From Actinoplanes utahensis (lineage in GTDB: Bacteria > Actinomycetota > Actinomycetes > Mycobacteriales > Micromonosporaceae): a DNA stretch of 64,000 bases. Where the stretch lies: contig NZ_BOMZ01000047.1 of assembly GCF_016862455.1 (NCBI RefSeq), forward strand, positions 37,283 to 101,282, read 5' to 3'. The notes beneath the pieces were generated by a model. The model worked only from the letters and a program-made list of their open reading frames with translations, ran no database searches and had not been told where the DNA came from. Of the stretch, positions 8,118-16,542 are shown in pieces (the stretch's first letter is position 1; every line of letters starts with the position of its first letter). The translations under genes were made by a program, and so were the position numbers.

Positions 8118-8800
8118 GTCTGGTCGCGGAGAGTGTCAGCGCCGGCTATCGGGGGCGCCGTGTGCTGAACGGCGTCTCCCTGACGGTTGCGGCAGGCGAG
8201 ACGGTCGGGCTTCGCGGGCCTTCCGGCAGCGGCAAATCCACTCTGGTACGGGTCCTCGCGCTCCTGCACACCCCGGACGCCGGGCACGTTTCCCTCGACG
8301 GGGTACGGATCGAGGGGGTGCGGCATCGGGTGCCGGTGTCCGTGCGTACCCGGATCGCCGTGCTCTTCCAGAGTCCCCGCGCCGCGAGCGATCCGCGCCT
8401 GACACTCGCCGACCTGATCGCCGAGCCGCTGCGGGCGGTCCGGCGGCCGCGGGAGGGGATCGCCGCCCGTGTCGCCGAACTCGCCGACCGGGTGGGTCTG
8501 ACCGCGGACCTGCTGACCCGCCGTCCGCACGCGGTCAGCGACGGTCAGCTGCAGCGCGCGTGCCTGGCCCGGGCCCTGGCACACCGCCCGGCGTACCTGC
8601 TCTGTGACGAGGCGACCACCATGCTCGACGCCTCCACCCAGGCCCTGGTCGCCTCGGTGATCACCGCGGAACAGCGGGAGACCGGGCTGGGTGTCCTGGT
8701 CGTCTCGCACGATCCGGCGCTGCTGAGCCGCTGGGCCGACCGGGTCGTCACGGTTGCTCCACCCCGGAGATCCGATATCTCTGCACCTCAGCCGACCTGA
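8114..8800 (+). CDS. nikE: ABC transporter ATPase (NikE-like)
   Basis: A 228-residue ATPase, the second nucleotide-binding subunit of the importer. Walker A is GPSGSGKS, the Q-loop segment is LFQSP, and the signature region reads VSDGQLQRA instead of LSGGQ. Walker B is YLLCDEATTMLD and the H-loop is VVSHD. The start ATG overlaps the previous stop by 4 nt. The gene is short for its family, lacking a long C-terminal extension. Its last 53 bases overlap the convergent monooxygenase gene on the other strand. Confidence 0.8.
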   Translation: MSLVAESVSAGYRGRRVLNGVSLTVAAGETVGLRGPSGSGKSTLVRVLALLHTPDAGHVSLDGVRIEGVRHRVPVSVRTRIAVLFQSPRAASDPRLTLADLIAEPLRAVRRPREGIAARVAELADRVGLTADLLTRRPHAVSDGQLQRACLARALAHRPAYLLCDEATTMLDASTQALVASVITAEQRETGLGVLVVSHDPALLSRWADRVVTVAPPRRSDISAPQPT

Positions 8801-9035
8801 TCGGCGGCAGCTCGACCGCCGGGCCGCCGCCGGACTCCCGGAACCGTCGCAGATGCTCGTCGGACTCCCACCGCTCGTACACGTTGATCCGGGTGGGGTC
8901 CAGTTGGTCGGGCGTCTGCGCGAAATCCAGGCATCCGGCGGTCCCACGGGCGAGGCGATCCACCTCCACGGCTCCCGCCAGGTAACGATCGCGATCAAGG
9001 GCATCGACGTGCAGCGATCCGGCGATGATGATCAA
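8748..9035 (-). CDS. Antibiotic biosynthesis monooxygenase (ABM) domain protein
   Basis: A 95-residue ferredoxin-like ABM-fold protein. It starts LIIIAGSLHVD and contains the family hallmark NVYERWESDEHLRRFRES. YgiN-type relatives act as quinol monooxygenases without cofactor, but the substrate is not predictable. The TTG at 9035 is chosen because AGGAG lies 8 nt upstream and the protein then starts at the first beta strand. The open frame beyond it to 9095 adds unlike sequence. It is convergent with and overlaps the nikE-like gene, and diverges from the FAD oxidoreductase. Confidence 0.75.
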   Translation of the reverse strand: MIIIAGSLHVDALDRDRYLAGAVEVDRLARGTAGCLDFAQTPDQLDPTRINVYERWESDEHLRRFRESGGGPAVELPPIRSAEVQRYRISGVEQP

Positions 9036-9125
9036 GTCGAGGTCTCCTGATTCCGTTGCCCGCAGCCCATCGACACGGGAACCGTCAGGCTCCACTATGG
9101 CGGGAAGATTCGGCTAGGGAGCCCC

Positions 9126-10295
9126 ATGACTGATTTCGATGTGATCGTGGTGGGGGCGCGCTGTGCCGGCTCGCCCCTGGCCACGCTACTGGCCCGGCGC
9201 GGGTACCGGGCCCTGCTGGTGGACCGGGCCACCTTCCCCAGCGACACGGTGTCGACCCACGTCGTGCACCCGCCGGGCGTGGCCGCGCTGCAACGCTGGG
9301 GCCTGCTCGATCAGGTGGTCGCGACCGGGGTGCCGCCGGTCGGGCGTTACTCGTTCGACTTCGGCCCGGTCACTCTCTCGGGTGCTCCGGGCACCCCCGA
9401 TTCGCCGTACGCGTACGCGCCCCGCCGTACCCTCCTCGACAAGATCCTGCTCGACGCGGCCGCGGCCGCCGGAGCCGAGATCCGCGAGGGTTTCCCGGTG
9501 GAGGAGCTGACCTTCGACGACGACGGCCGGGTCACCGGCATCCGCGGCCAGGACGGGACGACCACGACCGCCCGTCTCGTGGTCGGCGCCGACGGCCGGA
9601 ACTCGGTGGTCGCCAAGGCGGTGCGGGCCCCGGCGTACGAGGACCGGCCGCCACTCACCGTCGGCTACTACTCCTACTGGAGCGGCCTGCCGACCGACAC
9701 CTTCGAGGCGTACAGCCGGCCGGGCCGGGGCTGGGCCGTCTGCCCCACCAACGACGGCCTGACCATGGTGATCGCCGGCTGGCCGCACGACGAGCTCGCC
9801 GACCACCGCAACGACATCGACGGCACCATGCGGGCGATGTTCGAGACGTCCCCGACGTTCGCCGCCCGCATCCGCGACGCCGAACAGGAGACCCGGCACG
9901 TCGGCGCGTCGGTGCACAACTATTTCCGGGTGCCGTCCGGTCCCGGCTGGGCCCTGGTCGGCGACGCCGGCTACTGCCGCGACTACATCACCGCGCAGGG
10001 CATCACCGACGCCTTCCTCGACGCCGAACTGCTCGCCGACGCCATCGTCACCGACCACCTGCCCGGCTACCAGGCCCGCCGCGACGCGCGCGCGATGCCG
10101 CATTACCAGATGACCCTCGGGATCGCCGCCCTCCAGCCGCCGGACGAGCAGATGATCCAGCTGGTCTCCGCCATCGCCGGCAACCAGGAGGGCATGGACG
10201 CCTTCGCCCGCCTCAACTCCGGCGTGACGTCCCCGGCCGAGTTCTTCACCCCGGAGAACCTGGGCCGCCTGCTGAGCCTGCCCGACTCCAACTGA
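9126..10295 (+). CDS. FAD-dependent oxidoreductase (PHBH/geranylgeranyl-reductase-like)
   Basis: A 389-residue flavoprotein. The N-terminal Rossmann motif is VVGARCAGSPLATLLARRG, a GADGRNS motif is near the middle and the GD motif GPGWALVGDAG follows in the C-terminal half. This is the fold of aromatic hydroxylases and geranylgeranyl reductases, which use FAD and NAD(P)H. Substrate unknown. GGGAG lies just before the ATG. It stands alone and divergent from the ABM gene. The two share a 90-bp gap, so co-control is possible. Confidence 0.83.
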   Translation: MTDFDVIVVGARCAGSPLATLLARRGYRALLVDRATFPSDTVSTHVVHPPGVAALQRWGLLDQVVATGVPPVGRYSFDFGPVTLSGAPGTPDSPYAYAPRRTLLDKILLDAAAAAGAEIREGFPVEELTFDDDGRVTGIRGQDGTTTTARLVVGADGRNSVVAKAVRAPAYEDRPPLTVGYYSYWSGLPTDTFEAYSRPGRGWAVCPTNDGLTMVIAGWPHDELADHRNDIDGTMRAMFETSPTFAARIRDAEQETRHVGASVHNYFRVPSGPGWALVGDAGYCRDYITAQGITDAFLDAELLADAIVTDHLPGYQARRDARAMPHYQMTLGIAALQPPDEQMIQLVSAIAGNQEGMDAFARLNSGVTSPAEFFTPENLGRLLSLPDSN

Positions 10296-10323
10296 CCGTG
10301 GTTCCGCCCGGCCGCCCGTGGTT

Positions 10324-10352
10324 CCGCCCGGCCGCTTCGCGTGGCCGGGCGG
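10324..10352. terminator. Bidirectional hairpin between convergent genes
   Basis: CCGCCCGGCC (10324-10333) pairs perfectly with GGCCGGGCGG (10343-10352) around a 9-nt loop. It lies between the stops of the FAD oxidoreductase (+) and the SnoaL-like gene (-). The left arm is part of a 19-20-bp direct duplication (CGTGGTTCCGCCCGGCCGC, about 10296-10334). Confidence 0.7.
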
Positions 10353-10724
10353 TCAGACCGGGGAGATCTGGGCGGCGACGACCCGCCATCCGGTCTCGTT
10401 CCGGTACGCCCACGTGCGGGCGTACCGGAGCCGTGCCGCGAACGGCTCCCCGCCGAACGTGCCGCTCACCGAACACAGGGCGAACGTCGCCCCGGTCGTC
10501 CCCACGACGACGACCTCGAGATCGTCCTCGGTCAGACTGTCGATCCTCGAATGCCCCGACCGATACGCGTCCAGATCGTCGCTCTTGCGGTACCGCCGTC
10601 CGTCCGGCCCGATCGCCACGAGCCGGTCGTCGAGCAGCCGGTCCAGCGCCGCCACATCCCCGTCCCGCTGTGCCTGCTGCAGGCTCCGCTCCGCTTCGAG
10701 CAGCCCGCCCTCGATCCCGCTCAC
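10353..10724 (-). CDS. SnoaL/NTF2-like protein (DUF4440-like)
   Basis: A 123-residue protein with the NTF2 cone-fold pattern. The N-terminal helices (LLEAERSLQQAQRDGDVAAL) are followed by LLDDRLVAIGPDGRRYRKSDDL and a C-terminal strand ending TGWRVVAAQISPV. Members are small enzymes or binding modules of diverse role, and the function here is unknown. The GTG start has GGAGG 5 nt upstream. Confidence 0.75.
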   Translation of the reverse strand: MSGIEGGLLEAERSLQQAQRDGDVAALDRLLDDRLVAIGPDGRRYRKSDDLDAYRSGHSRIDSLTEDDLEVVVVGTTGATFALCSVSGTFGGEPFAARLRYARTWAYRNETGWRVVAAQISPV

Positions 10725-11102
10725 CTACGCCTCCGCCCGTCCCGGTCCGTCGCACCGCACCCTACCCGCGGCACGCGGTCCGGTCCGGTCGCCGACCGAC
10801 TCGGGTGGGGAGTCGCTCGCCCACGCCCGTGCGCGCGGAACCACCAGACCGCACCAGGGCGGCACGCCATCAGTGGTCGGGGCCGTCGGAGCCGACGTAT
10901 TCCCGGTCCCACGCCGGGACCAGGCCGGGACCGCCGGAGATCCGCCACCACCCGCGCCACCGCGACCCGCACGCCGCCATCCTCCTCTCCGCAATCCTGG
11001 ATCCGTCGATGGGTGCTGCCGGCGCGGATACCACTAAAGGAGTACGTGGTCGTCGATCCGATGACGGACGGCGGCCGGGGCGAACCGCGGAACGCTGAAC
11101 AC
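10725..11102. other. Gap, possible decayed coding on the minus strand
   Basis: No intact gene. On the minus strand about 10870-11010, one frame reads VRVAVARVVADLRR with coding-like codons and a second frame continues LVPAWDREYVGSDGPDH to a stop at 10870. This would fit a small gene broken by a frameshift. The evidence is weak. Short repeats of GGTCCC/GGGACC occur near 10907-10935. Confidence 0.3.
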
Positions 11103-11291
11103 ATGCCATCCAAGAAGCCGGGCGACGCCCGATGGGCGCCGTGGTGGGTCTACGTGATCGTCATCGTCGGAGGCAACTACGTGAAGCAGCACTTCGTGCA
11201 GGACCGGCCGGTGGCGATCAACGCGGCGATCACTCTCGCGCTGGCCGGCTCCCTGTTCCTGTTGATCACCGCCGTCTACCGGCGGACCTGA
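11103..11291 (+). CDS. Small two-helix membrane protein
   Basis: A 62-residue protein starting MPSKKPGDARWAPWW. It has two hydrophobic segments (about 15-24 and 40-58) separated by a loop with HFVQDRPVAI. No known family is recognised. Codon use is typical of the window, and the basic N-terminus before a Trp-rich membrane entry looks natural, so I take it as a real gene. It precedes the kinase by 59 bp. Confidence 0.55.
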   Translation: MPSKKPGDARWAPWWVYVIVIVGGNYVKQHFVQDRPVAINAAITLALAGSLFLLITAVYRRT

Positions 11292-11338
11292 GGCCGCGTG
11301 GGGCGCCGACCGTCTCTGTCGCCCCGGCGGCGGGCATC

Positions 11339-11344
11339 TAGGCT
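11339..11344 (+). promoter_or_regulatory. -10 hexamer TAGGCT of a probable leaderless transcript
   Basis: TAGGCT ends 6 nt before the ATG of the kinase gene at 11351 and there is no ribosome binding site. Initiation at or next to the A of ATG would give a leaderless mRNA. The same hexamer lies 7 nt before the GTG at 47443. Confidence 0.45.
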
Positions 11345-11350
11345 GGCGCG

Positions 11351-12679
11351 ATGCTCCTGGGGAATCGTTACCTCCTGCGGCAGCGCCTCGGCGCCGGCGG
11401 GATGGGCGAGGTGTGGCTGGCCACCGACGAGGTGCTGCAGCGGACCGTCGCGGTCAAGCTGATGCTGCCCGGCGTCGCCGACGACCCCGATTTCGCCCGG
11501 CGGTTCGAGGCCGAGGCCACGTCGATGGCCCGGGTCAACCATCCGGCGGTGGCGTCGATCCACGACTTCGGCCGCGACCAGGGACGGCTCTACCTGGTGT
11601 TGGAGTACGTCGAGGGCGAGTCCCTGTCGCAGCGGCTCAGCCGGGGCCGGCTCAGCCCGGAGGAGACGATGCGGATGGTCGCGCAGACGGCGGCCGGTCT
11701 CCAGGCGGTCCACGACAGAGGGCTCGTGCACCGCGACATCAAACCCGCGAACCTGCTGGTCCGCCCGGACGGCACGGTGGTCATCACCGACTTCGGCATC
11801 GCGCGGCACGAGGACGCCGGCCGGCTCACGGTCTCCGGTGCCATCCTCGGTACGCCCACCTACCTCTCACCCGAGCAGGTGCGCGGCGAACCGGCCGGCC
11901 CGCTCAGCGACGTCTACTCGCTCGGCCTCGTCGCCTACGAGTGCCTGGCGGGGGAGAAGCCGTTCGTGGGCGAGAACCCGTACGCCGTCGCCCTCCAGCG
12001 TCTCCAGTCCGGCCCGCGCACGATGACGGTGGACATTCCGCTGCGGGTGCGGGCCGTCGTCGAACGCGCCCTGGCCGTCGAGCCCCAGGACCGCTGGCAG
12101 TCGGCCGCCGAGCTGGCCGCCGCGGCCGGAGTCCCGGCGCCGGTGGTGGAGAGACCGCGCCGGCCGGCGCTCCACCCCCTGCTCGCCGGTTTCGCCGCGA
12201 TGCTGCTGGTCGTCGGCGGTCTGGTCGTCTGGGGCAGCCGCCCGTCCGGGGAGGAGGCCGCCGCCGTTCAGCCGGAGGCGACCCAGTCCCAGCAACGGGA
12301 GCCGGTGGGTTTCACCGCCTGCGGCGGCACCTTCTGCCCGGTCGAGCCGATGTGCTGGGGCGGCCTGGTCGCCACGTCGGGGGTGGCCGCTCCGCCGCGC
12401 CGGGTGGATTGTGCGGAGGGCCACTACTGGGAGACGTTCGCGGCGATGCCCCTTCCGGCGGGCGGCGTCATGGTCGGCGGGAAACCGCTGATCGACAGCC
12501 CGCACATCGGCGTGGCCTGCGCCGAGGAGGTGATGGCCGCCCGCAGCTTCCAGCCGGACGACACCCGTGGCTGGCGGCGTGACGCCTGGCCGATCCCGGT
12601 CGGGGAGGACACCCTGCTGCATTGCATCGCCGGTGCCCCGGGCGGCGAGTCAACGGGCCGGTTCTTCAAGAGCGGTTGA
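11351..12679 (+). CDS. Membrane Ser/Thr protein kinase with Cys-rich outer domain
   Basis: A 442-residue PknB-type kinase. The Gly loop is GAGGMGEV (14-21), with Lys36 in VAVKL, catalytic HRDIKPAN (Asp129), DFG (147-149), activation-loop SGAILGTPTYLSPEQ and the C-lobe to about residue 260. One membrane span (about 274-295) leads to a roughly 145-residue outer part with several Cys (TACGGTFC, VDCAEGHYWETF, GVACAEE, LHCIAG). VDCAEGHYWETF resembles the septum-formation domain pattern, in which a Cys and His follow each other at this spacing. PASTA repeats are absent. It likely phosphorylates Ser/Thr of proteins after an outside signal. Its last 30 bases overlap the convergent esterase. Confidence 0.88.
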   Translation: MLLGNRYLLRQRLGAGGMGEVWLATDEVLQRTVAVKLMLPGVADDPDFARRFEAEATSMARVNHPAVASIHDFGRDQGRLYLVLEYVEGESLSQRLSRGRLSPEETMRMVAQTAAGLQAVHDRGLVHRDIKPANLLVRPDGTVVITDFGIARHEDAGRLTVSGAILGTPTYLSPEQVRGEPAGPLSDVYSLGLVAYECLAGEKPFVGENPYAVALQRLQSGPRTMTVDIPLRVRAVVERALAVEPQDRWQSAAELAAAAGVPAPVVERPRRPALHPLLAGFAAMLLVVGGLVVWGSRPSGEEAAAVQPEATQSQQREPVGFTACGGTFCPVEPMCWGGLVATSGVAAPPRRVDCAEGHYWETFAAMPLPAGGVMVGGKPLIDSPHIGVACAEEVMAARSFQPDDTRGWRRDAWPIPVGEDTLLHCIAGAPGGESTGRFFKSG

Positions 12680-13417
12680 GAGGAACGTGAAGGCCGCCGG
12701 GATGATCGTGCTCCAGTAGGCGAAGTTGTGCCTGCCGGGGCCGTACCCGCCGGTGGCCGGTTCGATCGGCAGGGCGCGCACGTCGTCGAGCAGGTTGTCG
12801 TCCGTGCCGCACCACAGACCGACCGGTGTGCCCGTCAGCCGTCCCGCGCCGGCGAAGACGTCGTCACCGGGTGTGACGGCGGGGGAGAAGGCGGCTACCG
12901 CCCGTACGAAACCGGGGAACGTCGAGGCGAGCAGCAGCGCTCCCGCCCCGCCCATCGACCAGCCCCAGGCCGTCAGCCGGCGGGTGTCGAACCCGCGTGC
13001 GGCGCACCATGCCGGGATCTCCTCGTGTGCCATGCGCTGTGGGTCGTCGCCGTCGTGCGGCCGCCACGCCAGCCGGTCGCCGGTGGCTCCGGCCAGCACG
13101 AACGGCGTCGCGCCGCGGCGTACCGCGTCGGTCAGGAACCGGCCCAGCCCGAGGGCGGGGAAGTCGGCCGGCCGTTTCGAGCCGCCGTGCAGGACCAGGC
13201 AGACCGGTAGTCCGCGGCCGTCGCCGTACCCGTCCGGCACCGCCGTGTAGAAGTCCACGTCCCGCCCGCGTGCCGCCGAGAACCGCCGCTCGAGGCGTTC
13301 GTCACCCGCCGGCGCGTCGGGCACGGTCACCGGCTGCTCCCGCATCCGCCATGCGCCGGCCGCTGCCATCACTGTGCCCGCGCCGATCAGGAGCGTGCGT
13401 CGCCGTACCGGAGTCAT
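12650..13417 (-). CDS. Exported alpha/beta-hydrolase (putative esterase/PHB depolymerase-like)
   Basis: A 255-residue hydrolase with a Tat-like leader (TPVRRRTLLIGAG, then Ala-rich), an oxyanion segment LVLHGG, the nucleophile elbow GWSMGGAG and a late His (GRHNFAYW). This is the esterase-D/feruloyl-esterase/PHB-depolymerase type, probably secreted. The ATG at 13417 places the twin Arg near the N-terminus. The frame is open further upstream but that part would lie under the divergent GntR promoter. Substrate is unknown. Confidence 0.78.
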   Translation of the reverse strand: MTPVRRRTLLIGAGTVMAAAGAWRMREQPVTVPDAPAGDERLERRFSAARGRDVDFYTAVPDGYGDGRGLPVCLVLHGGSKRPADFPALGLGRFLTDAVRRGATPFVLAGATGDRLAWRPHDGDDPQRMAHEEIPAWCAARGFDTRRLTAWGWSMGGAGALLLASTFPGFVRAVAAFSPAVTPGDDVFAGAGRLTGTPVGLWCGTDDNLLDDVRALPIEPATGGYGPGRHNFAYWSTIIPAAFTFLSTALEEPAR

Positions 13418-13443
13418 GTTCTGACCAACGACGCGACCACGAG

Positions 13444-13480
13444 TTGATTGTGCGCTCATTGTTCGCATAGAATACGAACA
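13444..13480 (+). promoter_or_regulatory. Promoter and operator of the gntR gene
   Basis: TTGATT (13444-13449) and TAGAAT (13468-13473) are 18 bp apart, and the latter ends 6 nt before the ATG at 13480, so the message may be leaderless. An inverted repeat TGTTCG-N9-CGAACA (13460-13480) covers the -10 box and ends on the A of the start codon. A dimeric GntR/YtrA repressor bound here would block its own promoter. Confidence 0.6.
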
Positions 13481-13830
13481 TGTTGGTTCGCATCGACCCC
13501 GCATCCGGGGTGCCTCTGGCCGATCAGATCGCCGCGCAGGTGCGCGGAGCGGTCGCGTCGGGCACGGTCGCTCCCGGCGACCGCCTTCCCGCGGCCCGTG
13601 ATCTGGCCGAGTCGTTGCAGGTCAACATGCACACGATCCTTCGGGCCTATGCGCAGTTGCGCGACGAGGGCCTGATCGAGCTGCGCCGGGGCCGCGGGGC
13701 CACGGTGTGCAAGGGCGAGGCCGCCGACCGGGCGCAGCTGATCGACGCGGCGCGCCGGGTGCTCGACGCCGGCCGGCGTCTCGGCCTCGACATCGACGAG
13801 CTGATCGCGGAAATCAGGAGGCTGGCATGA
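13480..13830 (+). CDS. GntR-family regulator, YtrA type
   Basis: A 116-residue protein with an N-terminal winged helix-turn-helix (GVPLADQIAAQVRGAVASGT, then PAARDLAESLQVNMHTILRAY) and a short C-terminal helical tail typical of YtrA. YtrA proteins usually repress the membrane or transport genes encoded next to them. Here the stop overlaps the start of a membrane-protein gene by 4 nt (ATGA). The palindrome over the promoter suggests autoregulation. Confidence 0.88.
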   Translation: MLVRIDPASGVPLADQIAAQVRGAVASGTVAPGDRLPAARDLAESLQVNMHTILRAYAQLRDEGLIELRRGRGATVCKGEAADRAQLIDAARRVLDAGRRLGLDIDELIAEIRRLA

Positions 13831-14789
13831 CTGATCGGATGCGCCTGTTGCGAGGTGCGGTGGTGGCCGCCGTTCCGGCGGCGGTGATCCCGCTGACCGC
13901 CTGGATCTGGTGGGACCGGCTGCCCGACCCGCTGCCGATGCACTGGAACCTGTCCGGTGCGGTCGACCGGACCGCCGGCCTGACCGCGACCCTGACGGGT
14001 TACCTGGTGGTGGCCGGTCTGATCGCCCTGACCGCGCTGGTGTCGGCGGTGATCGCGGTGCACTGGCGGCTGCGGCGGGCCGTCGTCGCCGGGGCGGGGG
14101 CGCTGACCGCGTTCGCCGCGGGCATCTGGCTGATCACCGCGGCGCTCTCGCTGGACGTCGCCGAGGCCACCGCCGTCGACGGTCCCGGCTGGCATCTGCT
14201 CGCCCTGTTCGCGGGCACGGCCGCGTGGACCGGCCTGACCGTTCTCGCGTGCGGTCCGGCGCCCCGGCATCCGGCCGTGGCGGAGCGGCCGCCGGCCACC
14301 CTCTCCCGGCTGGATCTCGGCGACGGTCAACGGGCGGTGTGGACGGAGCGTGGCGCGGTGTCCCGCTGGGCCTATCTGGCGCTGTTGCCGCTGTTCGGGG
14401 TCGCCGCCGCGCTGGCTCTCGCGAATCCCTGGGTCGCCGTCTCGCTGGTCCTGCTCGCCCTCGTGCTGATCGCCGCGTTCCAGACCCGGATCACCGTCGA
14501 CGCCCGCGGTCTGACCATCGGGTTCGGGCCGGTGGGCCGGCCCCGGGTGCTGATCCCGCTCGACGAGATCGTCTCGGCCCGGCCGGACACCGTCCGCATC
14601 GCCGAATGGGGCGGCTGGGGCTACCGGAACAGTCTCGACATGCGCGGTCGCGGCCTCATCCTGCGCAGCGGCGACGCGGTGCGTCTGGAGCTCGCCGGCG
14701 ACCGCTACTTCCTGGCCACCGTCCGCGACCCCGCGACGGTCTCCGCCCTGCTGAACAGCCTTCTGGACAAGAATTTCCAAAACCGCTGA
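13827..14789 (+). CDS. DUF1648-domain membrane protein
   Basis: A 320-residue membrane protein. After the first span comes LPDPLPMHWNLSGAVDR, the DUF1648 hallmark, followed by further spans at about 50-75, 85-110, 125-145 and 185-230. The C-terminal soluble part is strand-rich (RITVDARGLTIGFGPVGRPR) and resembles a PH-like module. AGGAGG lies 6 nt before the ATG. It is coupled to the YtrA regulator and is probably its target. Function unknown. Confidence 0.8.
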   Translation: MTDRMRLLRGAVVAAVPAAVIPLTAWIWWDRLPDPLPMHWNLSGAVDRTAGLTATLTGYLVVAGLIALTALVSAVIAVHWRLRRAVVAGAGALTAFAAGIWLITAALSLDVAEATAVDGPGWHLLALFAGTAAWTGLTVLACGPAPRHPAVAERPPATLSRLDLGDGQRAVWTERGAVSRWAYLALLPLFGVAAALALANPWVAVSLVLLALVLIAAFQTRITVDARGLTIGFGPVGRPRVLIPLDEIVSARPDTVRIAEWGGWGYRNSLDMRGRGLILRSGDAVRLELAGDRYFLATVRDPATVSALLNSLLDKNFQNR

Positions 14790-14901
14790 TCCGGTACGCC
14801 GTGAGCCGCCCCCGCCGAATACACCTCCCGTGGCAGTCCACGCGCGGCAGGCGGGGGTGCGGGCCGCAACGCGGCCGCCGGGCCGAAGCGATGGTTGCGG
14901 A

Positions 14902-16371
14902 TCATCGCCCCGCCGGGACCGTGTCGACGGTTCCGGCGACCGGCCGTGGGCTGCGCAGATCCAGGGCGGAGCAGCCCACCGCCGCGACCATCATCACCAG
15001 GCAGATCGTCAGCGCCCCGGTGACCCCCGAACCGGCGACCATGATCCCGGTGACCGCCGCCATCGACAGCGTCGCCGAGATCCGCTGACTGACCTGGAGG
15101 AACGCGCCCGCCAGCCCGGCCGCCCCGGCGGGTGCGTGCGCCAGCGTCAGCGCCTGGTTCGGCGACATCATCGCCCCGGTGGCCGCCCCCGACGCCAGCT
15201 GCGTCAACGACAGCGCCAGCACGAGACCCGTCGCCGGCACGGTGTGCACGACCACGATGGTCGCCGCGGTCGCCAGCACCGCCCCGGCCAGCGCGCCGAC
15301 CACTCCGGCCCGCCCGAACCGGGCCACCAGCCGCCAGCTCTGCGACGACGCGGCCGCGAACCCGATCGCCCCCGGAATGAGCGGCAGCGCCGCCTGCAAC
15401 GGCGTCCACCCGAGACCGTCCTGCAGATAGAGGACCAGCACCAGGTTCGCCGACAGCGACGAGCCGAACTGGAACATCGCGCTCAACGTGCCGAGACTGA
15501 ACCCGCGGGACCGTACCAGCTCCGGCATCAGCACCGGGGTGCGACCGGATCGGGCATATCGTCGTTCCCACCAGATCAGCGCGCCGAGCGCCACGACCGC
15601 GACGGCCGGCCAGACAGCGATCGGCGGCCCCAGCCCGTCCGGTAGCCCTCCGCCCGGCTGCCCTTCTCCGTCCGGCTGCCCTCCGCCCGGTGGCCCTTCC
15701 GAGCCCGGCAACACGAACGGCAGCAGCAGGCACAGCGTGACGGTGCCGAGCAGCGCCAGTCCGGGCAGGTCGAGGGTGGTCCGGCGGGCGCCGGCCGGTT
15801 GCGCCCGGCCGGGCAGGAACCGCATCGCCAACGGTACGGTGATCAGCCCGAACGGCACGTTCATCAGCAGCACCAGCCGCCATCCGAGGTCGGCGCCGGC
15901 CGCCCCGAGCGCCGCCCCGCCGGCCAGCGGCCCGAGGACTGCCGCGACCCCGCCGACGGTGGCGTAGGCGCCCAGGGCACGGGCTCGTTCCCGCCCGGTG
16001 AACAGATCCTGGAAGATCCCGTACACCTGCGGGTTGACGATGCCCGCCCCGGCGCCCTGGACGAGCCGGGCCACCGCCACCACCCACGCCTCCCCGGCGG
16101 TGCCCGCGACCAGACTCGCCCCGGTGAACAGCGACATCCCGCCGACGAACAGCCACTTGCGTCCGTGCGCGTCGCCGAGCCGCCCGGCCGGCACCATGGC
16201 CAGCCCGAACGTCAGCGAATACCCCGCGATGATCCACTGCAGGGTGGCGGGGCCGGCGCCGAGCTCGTCGCGCAGCGCGGGGATCGCGGTGTTGAGACTG
16301 GCCTGGTCGATCAGGGTGGTGAACGCGGCGGCGAGACAGACGGCGAGGGCGACAGCGTTCCGGCGGGGCAC
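14902..16371 (-). CDS. MFS multidrug exporter, DHA2/EmrB-QacA type
   Basis: A 489-residue transporter predicted to have 14 spans. The first-span region carries LIDQASLNTAIPAL, then the motif-A-like loop GRLGDAHGRKWLF and the motif C block GPLAGGAALGA. These mark proton-coupled drug exporters. A hydrophilic loop near residue 225-245 is made of repeated Pro-Gly-Gly units (GQPDGEGQPGGG), another small in-frame expansion. No regulator is adjacent. Confidence 0.85.
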   Translation of the reverse strand: MPRRNAVALAVCLAAAFTTLIDQASLNTAIPALRDELGAGPATLQWIIAGYSLTFGLAMVPAGRLGDAHGRKWLFVGGMSLFTGASLVAGTAGEAWVVAVARLVQGAGAGIVNPQVYGIFQDLFTGRERARALGAYATVGGVAAVLGPLAGGAALGAAGADLGWRLVLLMNVPFGLITVPLAMRFLPGRAQPAGARRTTLDLPGLALLGTVTLCLLLPFVLPGSEGPPGGGQPDGEGQPGGGLPDGLGPPIAVWPAVAVVALGALIWWERRYARSGRTPVLMPELVRSRGFSLGTLSAMFQFGSSLSANLVLVLYLQDGLGWTPLQAALPLIPGAIGFAAASSQSWRLVARFGRAGVVGALAGAVLATAATIVVVHTVPATGLVLALSLTQLASGAATGAMMSPNQALTLAHAPAGAAGLAGAFLQVSQRISATLSMAAVTGIMVAGSGVTGALTICLVMMVAAVGCSALDLRSPRPVAGTVDTVPAGR

Positions 16372-16542
16372 GGAAAGACCCTATCGAGTACGGCCCGCCC
16401 CGGGACCGTGGTCCTTACCACTCCCCGGTGGACCGCCGCCCGCGAGCGGTGCCTCTACGATCCCGTGCATGCGTTTCGATGCCCCCGGCGCGCGCAGCGC
16501 GAGCCACTCCCTGCCCGCCGTCCTCTCTGCCGGGAGCCGGCG

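Noticed and set aside
3652..8800. Oligopeptide (Opp/Dpp) importer as first choice
   Set aside because: Sequence families cannot separate the two, but the Nur-like box tips the balance to nickel. Kept as the alternative.
8748..10295. Antibiotic biosynthesis cluster (ABM monooxygenase plus FAD oxidoreductase)
   Set aside because: Only two possible tailoring enzymes, no core biosynthetic gene nearby, and the neighbours are unrelated.
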